From an uncultured delta proteobacterium (lineage in GTDB: Bacteria > Bdellovibrionota_C > UBA2361 > CAIXSY01), in the NCBI GenBank assembly GCA_903922175.1, contig CAIXSY010000334.1:1-37854 (forward strand): a stretch of DNA of 37,854 bases, given 5' to 3'. This document shows, piece by piece, positions 32,676 through 37,854 of the stretch; position 1 is the first letter of the stretch; each line of letters starts with the position of its first letter. Both the position numbers and the translations under genes were made by a program. The notes under the pieces were generated by a model. That model worked only from the letters and a program-made list of their open reading frames with translations, had not been told where the DNA came from and did no database searches.

Positions 32676-33295
32676 GCTTCCCCGCGCTTCCGCGCCGCAG
32701 AGTATCGAAGCCCTCAGTATGGTTGGTAACGTTTGGCGATCTTTTGACACTACTACTTTGCTTCTTCATCGCCACGATGACGTTGCATCCCTCCCATAGT
32801 CCATCGACACGACGGGCAACTGCTCGAAATTCCACAATTTCTGGAAAAGAGAGTGTTCTTGACGCTGGGCAGCGCGCCCTTGGCACCACGCTTGCACTTA
32901 CACAGGATAGGCAAAGCGTCTTGCATCAGCCGCCAGAGGAGAAGATCGAGGTAAAAGTCGCTCTTTCTGATGACAGTTTCGCGCAAGTTCGCAGCAAGTT
33001 GAGTGATACGGCCAAGCGCAAATTAAATAACGCAGTGTTTACAGATGGTTATAGTGTTCGGGCAGTAGTAGTACACGCCTGTGCCGACAAAAAACGCTAC
33101 GCGGCAGAAGAAACTGCATCACTATCTGTAGAAAGAGCGCTTAAGGTCAGAGGTCAACTTATTGACAGTGGCGTAGCGCCAGAGGTGGTTAGAGTTCGTG
33201 CCCTTGGTGAACAATGTGCGGCTCTTCCGGCACATGCTAGGGGAGGCAACGCGGTAGTGGTGGAAATTACTCAGGTTCGCAAGCATCATGGCTGA
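32672..33295 (+). CDS. motB: MotB flagellar stator subunit
   Basis: The 207-aa protein anchors the stator to peptidoglycan and carries ions. Its TM 'WLVTFGDLLTLLLCFFIATMTL' contains the essential Asp at D23 in the standard TF-x-D context. The periplasmic part ends in an OmpA-like domain ('SLSVERALKVRGQLIDSGVAPEVVRVRALGEQ'). It starts at a GTG preceded by AGGGAGGAG and overlaps the previous gene's stop. It is shorter than E. coli MotB (308 aa), the linker being reduced. It overlaps fliL by eight bases. Confidence 0.9.
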   Translation: MSFPALPRRRVSKPSVWLVTFGDLLTLLLCFFIATMTLHPSHSPSTRRATARNSTISGKESVLDAGQRALGTTLALTQDRQSVLHQPPEEKIEVKVALSDDSFAQVRSKLSDTAKRKLNNAVFTDGYSVRAVVVHACADKKRYAAEETASLSVERALKVRGQLIDSGVAPEVVRVRALGEQCAALPAHARGGNAVVVEITQVRKHHG

Positions 33296-33899
33296 CGATA
33301 AGAAGCAACAAAAAGAGAAGGGCAAAGACGCCAAAGAAGCTAAGCCGCCCGAGGGTGATGCTGAGGCTTCAGCGGCGGCGCCAGCCTCTAAGAGCAAGAA
33401 GACGCTCTTCATCGTTATCATCGCTATTGCTATGGGCATTGCTTTGCTCGTGGTGGTTGGTGTCGTTGTCAGTATGCGGAGCAAGTCACAGGCTGCTGCA
33501 GCGGAACATGAGCTAAGTCCTGAGGCGGCGGCCCAGGGCACCGTTGTTCAGCCCAAGCTTGAAGGCAGCGGCGAAGAGGATGAGGTTGTTGAGGGTGAGG
33601 AGCCGATGGGGGCTATTCTTCCGCTCGATACCTTTGTCGTGAACCTGAGCTCCGGCAAATACCTGCGTATCCAGATTCAGTTTGAATTTAACGGTCGTGA
33701 TATTCCCAAGCGTATGTACGCAAAGTTGGTGCCATTGCGTGACGCAATTATCACGGACCTGTCGTCGAAGAGTGCGGACGACTTAGGCGTGGGCAAGGGC
33801 AGGGAAGGGCTGCGCAACGAGCTGCGCGACACGGTTAATGAGATGCTCGGCAAGGAAGAGGTCAAAAAAGTCTATTTTACTCAGTTTGTGATTCAGTAG
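33288..33899 (+). CDS. fliL: FliL, stator-associated flagellar protein
   Basis: The 203-aa single-pass protein surrounds the stator and helps torque and ion flow. It has a charged cytosolic start (~1-38), one TM ('TLFIVIIAIAMGIALLVVVGVVV'), an acidic linker and the C-terminal FliL domain ('LPLDTFVVNLSSGKYLRIQIQFEF...RDAIITDLSSK...LRDTVNEML...VYFTQFVIQ'). The ATG at 33288 lies within motB. This is standard stator-switch operon order and there is nothing unusual except a long acidic linker. Confidence 0.92.
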   Translation: MADDKKQQKEKGKDAKEAKPPEGDAEASAAAPASKSKKTLFIVIIAIAMGIALLVVVGVVVSMRSKSQAAAAEHELSPEAAAQGTVVQPKLEGSGEEDEVVEGEEPMGAILPLDTFVVNLSSGKYLRIQIQFEFNGRDIPKRMYAKLVPLRDAIITDLSSKSADDLGVGKGREGLRNELRDTVNEMLGKEEVKKVYFTQFVIQ

Positions 33900-33910
33900 T
33901 GAGGGCGTAA

Positions 33911-34942
33911 ATGAACCAAGTATTAACACAGGACGAAATCAACTCACTACTGCGTGGGCTCTCCGAGGGAGATGTCGAGACCGATAGTATTGAAGCTGTC
34001 GATCAGAACTCGAAGAACGCAAAGAAGTTCGATCTTGCCAACCAGGAGCGCATCATCCGCGGCCGTATGCCGACCATGGAATTAATCCATGATCGCTTCG
34101 CGCGCCAGTTCCGTACCGCATTCTCGAAGTTTCTTGGACGTACGACATTCGCTAACGTCGGTGGTATTGAAATGATCAAGTTCGGCTTGTTCATGAAGAA
34201 GCTGCCGCTGCCATCGTCGTTGCACATCTTTCGTATGCCACCGCTCTCCGGCTACGCTCTTATGGTGGTTTCCTCACCACTTGTCTTCGGTATTATAGAC
34301 AGCCTCTTCGGCGGCTCTGGTCAAAATAAGGTCAAGATTGAAGGCCGAGAGTATACGCCGATCGAGATCCGTTTAATCGGCAAAGTGGTGATGATGGCTC
34401 TCGACGTGCTTAAAGATGCCTGGGCTCCGATTCACCCGGTGGATTTCGTCTACGTGCGCAGTGAGTTTAATCCATTGGCGGTAGCGATTGTGCCGCCGAC
34501 CGATGTGGTGATTACCGTTACGGTTGAGGTAGAGCTTGAGCAAGAGACAACGACGCTCACTATCTGCACGCCATACTCGACGATCGAGCCTTTACGCAGC
34601 AAGCTAGCCACGGGATTTCAAAGCACTCGGCTTGAGGTCGACACAGGCCTTGCACGTCGCATGGAGGTCAGTGTTAAGCAAACGACCGCCAATATGTCGG
34701 TGCAGCTGGCTACGGGTGCAATTAAAACGGCCGATTTCCTCAAGCTGCAGAAGGGCGACATCATCACCCTTGATACCAATCCTTCCGAGGAAGCGATGCT
34801 GATGATTGAGGGAACGCCTAAATATTACTGCTACGTAGGGTCGTATCGCGGCAACCGGGCGGCGCGCATGACGCGGCCGATCCCACGACGAGATCTGATT
34901 AATTTTCGCAACAAACAGGAGCTACTGAAACATGGCGGATGA
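33911..34942 (+). CDS. fliM: FliM flagellar motor switch protein
   Basis: The 343-aa switch component binds phospho-CheY to set rotation direction and forms the C-ring. The N-terminal 'VLTQDEINSLLRG' is the CheY-binding peptide. The middle domain includes 'GRMPTMELIHDRFARQFRT' and 'DSLFGGSGQN', and the C-terminal SpoA part holds 'LKLQKGDIITLDTNP' and 'YRGNRAARMTRPI'. GAGG lies before the ATG. It overlaps fliN by 11 bases. All expected parts are present. Confidence 0.95.
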   Translation: MNQVLTQDEINSLLRGLSEGDVETDSIEAVDQNSKNAKKFDLANQERIIRGRMPTMELIHDRFARQFRTAFSKFLGRTTFANVGGIEMIKFGLFMKKLPLPSSLHIFRMPPLSGYALMVVSSPLVFGIIDSLFGGSGQNKVKIEGREYTPIEIRLIGKVVMMALDVLKDAWAPIHPVDFVYVRSEFNPLAVAIVPPTDVVITVTVEVELEQETTTLTICTPYSTIEPLRSKLATGFQSTRLEVDTGLARRMEVSVKQTTANMSVQLATGAIKTADFLKLQKGDIITLDTNPSEEAMLMIEGTPKYYCYVGSYRGNRAARMTRPIPRRDLINFRNKQELLKHGG

Positions 34943-35294
34943 TATGCAAGAACAGTTGGAAGGAGTAGCCAAAGCTGCAGGTGAAGTTTCTGCGGCGGCC
35001 GCTGGTGCAGGGCAACGTCCGGGGACGGGCAAGGGCCAGACGCTCGAATTCATTCTCGACGTTACCCTCCAGGTAACGGTCGAAGTGGGTCGTGCGCGGA
35101 TGACAATTCAGGACCTGCTTCAGCTGGGCCAAGGCTCGGTGATCGAGCTTGAGAAGCTCGCCGGTGAGCCGCTTGATATATTTATCAACGGTAAGCAGGT
35201 GGCGCGTGGTGAAGCGGTTATCGTCAATGAAAAATTTGGCGTGCGCTTGACTGATATTATCTCGCCGGAAGACCGGGTTGAGACTTTGGCGTAA
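34932..35294 (+). CDS. fliN: FliN flagellar motor switch protein
   Basis: The 120-aa C-ring component has an Ala/Gly-rich start and the SpoA domain 'LDVTLQVTVEVGRARMTIQDLLQLGQGSVIELEKLAGEPLDIF', then 'VARGEAVIVNEKFGVRLTDI', matching FliN. GGAG nine bases upstream of the ATG lies inside fliM. FliN caps the switch complex with FliM and docks the export apparatus. Five bases separate it from fliO. Confidence 0.95.
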   Translation: MADDMQEQLEGVAKAAGEVSAAAAGAGQRPGTGKGQTLEFILDVTLQVTVEVGRARMTIQDLLQLGQGSVIELEKLAGEPLDIFINGKQVARGEAVIVNEKFGVRLTDIISPEDRVETLA

Positions 35295-35299
35295 TACAG

Positions 35300-35812
35300 A
35301 TGAAACTTCAAGCCAGCTACATAGGGCTTATCCTCGGAGCCACGATCAGCACTGCGGTGTTGTTTGCGGCGAGTGCGAGCGCACAGGCAGCAGTGCCAGC
35401 GAGCGACTCCACCCAAGCGGTGCAGGGAAAGCTTGAGCGTACTCGCGAGCTCCTCAAGGATGTGCAGGGAGAGAAGGGCAAGGCAGGAGAGGCCAGTCTC
35501 GGGGAAGACCTCACCCATACGGGCTATCGCGTTTTCGAGGGCCTGCTACTCTGCCTCGGTGTTTTAGCTATCGGCGTTTACCTGGCCAAGCGCTTCGGCC
35601 TCAAGGGCGCTGTGAGCGCGGGACGCAAAATTAAAATTGTCGAGCGGACACCACTTTCGGCACGCACATCGCTTGTCTTAGCCCAGGTTGAGGGCAAATC
35701 TATTCTTCTCGCCGTGGGGCCTGACAATGTCTCGTTCGTAGAACTGAAAGATGGTGGTCTTTATGGTGATGCAGTTGATCTGGCGGCGCTAGCCTCGGGT
35801 AAGGAGGCGTAG
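35300..35812 (+). CDS. fliO: FliO, flagellar export assembly protein
   Basis: The 170-aa protein helps assemble the FliP5 export-gate core. It has a signal/anchor start ('YIGLILGATISTAVLFAASASAQAA'). A second TM ('VFEGLLLCLGVLAIGVYLA') precedes the cytosolic FliO domain with 'RKIKIVERTPLSARTSLVLAQVEGKSILLAVGPDNVSFVEL'. A typical FliO has one TM; here a cleavable signal before it is possible. No ribosome site is obvious. Its stop abuts the fliP ATG. Confidence 0.88.
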   Translation: MKLQASYIGLILGATISTAVLFAASASAQAAVPASDSTQAVQGKLERTRELLKDVQGEKGKAGEASLGEDLTHTGYRVFEGLLLCLGVLAIGVYLAKRFGLKGAVSAGRKIKIVERTPLSARTSLVLAQVEGKSILLAVGPDNVSFVELKDGGLYGDAVDLAALASGKEA

Positions 35813-36580
35813 ATGAAACGCCTGACCGCAGTACTTCTTGCGCTCTCTCCTTTTTTCCTCTTCGGTGTTGCCCCTGTCTTTGCTGAGGGGAGCTTGCCCG
35901 ATCTAGCTATTAACATAGGCGGCTCTCAGCTCGCCTCTGACGGCGGCATCTCAGCCAGTCTCAAGATATTGTTTCTGCTGACGATGCTTTCGTTCGCACC
36001 GGCGATGATTTTGACGATGACCTCCTTTACGCGTATCGCCGTTGTTTTGGGGATGACCCGTACGGCTCTCGGTACACAATCGATGCCGCCGAATATGGTG
36101 ATCACGGGGCTTTCACTTTTCTTGACGTTCGCCATCATGAGTCCCGTTTTTGAGAAAAGCTACAACGAGGGGATTCAGCCATATCTCGATGGCAAGATGG
36201 AGGATAAGGAGGCGATAGAGAAGTCGTTTGCTCCGTTAAAGCAGTTCCTTGTGCGTCACGCGCGTGAGAAAGACCTCGCCCTGTTCCTCGACATCACGCG
36301 TTCAGAAGCGCCCAAGGAGGAGCATGATATCCCTTGGCAGGTGGCGATTCCGGCGTTTGTGCTCAGTGAGCTTAATCTCGCTTTCCAGATCGGCTTTTTG
36401 ATTGCGCTACCATTCCTGGTGCTCGACATGGTGGTCTCCTCCGTGCTGACCTCGATGAGCATGATCACACTGCCGCCTGTGGTGATCTCACTACCACTCA
36501 AACTGATGCTCTTTGTGGTTGTCGACGGCTGGCATTTAATTATCGGCTCTTTGGTGCAGACCTATCATGTAACCGGCTAG
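35813..36580 (+). CDS. fliP: FliP, flagellar type III export gate protein
   Basis: The 255-aa core export-gate protein has an N-terminal signal peptide ending near 'VAPVFAEG'. The FliP signatures follow: 'TMLSFAPAMILTMTSFTRIAVVLGMTR', 'QSMPPNMVITGLSLFLT', the periplasmic/cytosolic loop, 'IPAFVLSELNLAFQIGFLI' and 'LPLKLMLFVVVDGWHLIIGSLVQTY'. GGAGG lies before the ATG, which directly follows the fliO stop. It is full length and ordinary. Confidence 0.96.
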   Translation: MKRLTAVLLALSPFFLFGVAPVFAEGSLPDLAINIGGSQLASDGGISASLKILFLLTMLSFAPAMILTMTSFTRIAVVLGMTRTALGTQSMPPNMVITGLSLFLTFAIMSPVFEKSYNEGIQPYLDGKMEDKEAIEKSFAPLKQFLVRHAREKDLALFLDITRSEAPKEEHDIPWQVAIPAFVLSELNLAFQIGFLIALPFLVLDMVVSSVLTSMSMITLPPVVISLPLKLMLFVVVDGWHLIIGSLVQTYHVTG

Positions 36581-36590
36581 CGGAGAACGT

Positions 36591-36860
36591 ATGGGCGTAG
36601 ATCAATTTCTGAGGTTGGGACAGGTAAGCATCGAAACGGCGCTGCTCGTTTCGGCGCCGATCCTCGTGCTCGGGCTTGTCGCCGGGCTGGCGGTGAGTAT
36701 TTTTCAGGCGGCAACACAGATCAACGATGCCGCACTAGCCTTCATCCCCAAGATCGCCTCAGCCGCCATCGGCCTGGTCTTCTTCGGCAACTTTATGCTC
36801 AATCGCTTGGCTGGGTTTACCGCCTGGGTTTACGGTCAGATTCCCAACCTTTCACCATAA
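36591..36860 (+). CDS. fliQ: FliQ, flagellar type III export gate protein
   Basis: The 89-aa protein has two hydrophobic helices: 'TALLVSAPILVLGLVAGLAVSIFQAATQIND', a FliQ hallmark, and 'IASAAIGLVFFGNFMLNRLAGFT'. GGAG lies six bases before the ATG. It packs with FliP and FliR in the membrane gate. Standard length and order. Confidence 0.95.
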   Translation: MGVDQFLRLGQVSIETALLVSAPILVLGLVAGLAVSIFQAATQINDAALAFIPKIASAAIGLVFFGNFMLNRLAGFTAWVYGQIPNLSP

Positions 36861-36869
36861 TCATTCGCC

Positions 36870-37691
36870 ATGCAACTGCTGTCAGTCCCCGATTATCTTT
36901 TGCAAAATCTCAACGTATTGTGGAGTTTTATACTTTTGATCGTGCGCTACGCCGCACTCCTCATGACTCTGCCCGGCATAGGCCTTGGCATGGCCGGGAT
37001 GTTTATTCGCATCCCGGCAGCGATGGTGATGGCGTTTGCTACACTCAATCCAGATAGCTATGCGCAGATGCCTACGGAGTGGCCGGCGATGGTAGGAGGA
37101 TTCGTATCGGAGATGCTCTTTGGCTCAATTTTGGGGATTATCCCCTTGATGATTGTGGCCGGGGTGCAGACTGGAGCGAGCATCGCCAGTACGACGATGG
37201 GGCTAACCGCCTCCAATCTGATAGATCCAACTTCGGGTGGGCAGATCCCCGATCTGGCGCGTCTTTTCGGTGATTTTTCGGTGATGATTTTCTTAGCCCT
37301 TGGTGGTCATTACGTCTGTCTGCATGCCGCTTCGGGACTAGGTGGTACCTTTGTTCCGGGAAGTTTTTTTGCAGCACAAAACACCGTTGGTCTGTTCGTC
37401 GATCGCAGCGCTGATATCTTTCGCATGGGGGTAATGGTCTCGGCGCCTGTGGTCGTGGCGCTGCTGCTGACACAGTTTGTGATGGGGCTTCTCTCTAAGG
37501 CAGTGCCGAGCGTCAATGTTTTTATCGTCAGTTTTCCACTTACCATTGGTATCGGCATGATCCTTTCGGTGATGGTGCTGCCCGAGCTTGTTACGTTCGT
37601 ACGCCATGAGGTGGTGCGTATGGAGAATACGGTCGTCTTGGTGGCGGAGGACCGAGCGGTAACGGCGACGGAGGGCGTGAGGGCACCGTAA
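36870..37691 (+). CDS. fliR: FliR, flagellar type III export gate protein
   Basis: The 273-aa multi-pass protein completes the FliPQR gate. It has hydrophobic segments throughout and the FliR-type blocks 'MLFGSILGIIPLMIVAGVQTGASIASTTMGL' and 'LFGDFSVMIFLALGGHY', plus the terminal 'VFIVSFPLTIGIGMILSVMVLPE'. The ATG lies nine bases after fliQ. flhB would be expected next but a repeat region follows instead, so the operon may be interrupted or end here. Confidence 0.94.
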   Translation: MQLLSVPDYLLQNLNVLWSFILLIVRYAALLMTLPGIGLGMAGMFIRIPAAMVMAFATLNPDSYAQMPTEWPAMVGGFVSEMLFGSILGIIPLMIVAGVQTGASIASTTMGLTASNLIDPTSGGQIPDLARLFGDFSVMIFLALGGHYVCLHAASGLGGTFVPGSFFAAQNTVGLFVDRSADIFRMGVMVSAPVVVALLLTQFVMGLLSKAVPSVNVFIVSFPLTIGIGMILSVMVLPELVTFVRHEVVRMENTVVLVAEDRAVTATEGVRAP

Positions 37692-37730
37692 GGTGTGATA
37701 GAGAGGGGCTCGCCGGGACCGAAAAGGGGT

Positions 37731-37854
37731 CAGGGGACGTAGTAGTAGTAATTTCCCTCAGTAGTAATTTCCCTCAGTGACAGCGCGGAATTGAGCGTAG
37801 TAGTAATTTCCAGTAGTAGTAATTTCCCTCAGTGACAGCGCGGAATTGAGCGAA
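37731..37854 (+). repeat. tandem repeats at the window end
   Basis: A 37-base unit beginning GTAGTAATTTCCCTCAGTGA occurs at 37761-37797 and 37816-37852 (55-base period), with shorter copies of TAGTAATTTCC at 37744 and 37801. It follows AAAAGGGGTCAGGGGACGTAG (from 37723), a sequence I associate with REP-associated IS200-like transposases. No transposase is within the window. Confidence 0.6.

Overview
This window is a piece of a bacterial chromosome of moderate GC. It has no rRNA, tRNA or CRISPR array that I could see. The host looks like a flagellated, Gram-negative-type bacterium. The right end is a canonical motA-motB-fliLMNOPQR operon behind a textbook sigma-54 (RpoN) promoter, and there is a type IV pilin. 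The mix of an ole hydrocarbon locus, a SPINDLY-type glycosyltransferase and sigma-54 flagellar control suggests a deltaproteobacterial or Bdellovibrionota-like lineage, but the sequence alone does not settle this.

Layout. 1-3.6 kb: an unrecognised 455-aa protein, a convergent hipBA toxin-antitoxin pair, and a truncated zinc-ribbon (transposon-associated type) protein. 4-8.9 kb: a complete olefin locus, oleA, a fused oleBC and oleD. It should turn two fatty acyl-CoAs into a long-chain cis-olefin via a beta-keto acid, beta-hydroxy acid and beta-lactone. 8.9-9.4 kb: a gene-free, hairpin-rich stretch. 9.4-16.5 kb: a glycosylation cluster with two GT9-like transferases (one fused to a methyltransferase), a TPR/OGT (SPINDLY) protein, a small DxD glycosyltransferase and two SAM methyltransferases. 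17-20.3 kb: a very large Ser/Thr/Asn-rich protein built from 26 copies of a 28-residue (four-heptad) repeat, a plausible substrate of that cluster. 20.6-24.3 kb: a SWIM-domain SNF2 helicase.

24.3-31.1 kb is accessory. It holds a truncated ATP-grasp gene, a pilin, a higBA pair whose toxin is frameshifted, and a two-gene operon. That operon encodes a P-loop ATPase and a catalytically degenerate asparaginase-like domain fused to a HAD domain. A TrmB-type regulator is divergent from it. Two homologous, hairpin-forming direct repeats (about 130-190 bp) bracket the higBA/ATPase/asparaginase-HAD/TrmB block. A 21-bp perfect inverted repeat and two small unknown envelope/membrane proteins follow.

31.2-37.7 kb: the flagellar stator, switch and export-gate operon. 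It contains an extra MotB-like protein that lacks the ion-carrying aspartate. The window ends in tandem repeats of the kind seen beside REP-associated transposases.

The best candidate for an undescribed system is the ATPase + pseudo-asparaginase-HAD + TrmB module. Second is the giant heptad-repeat protein paired with the SPINDLY/GT9 glycosylation cluster. Both functional readings are inference.
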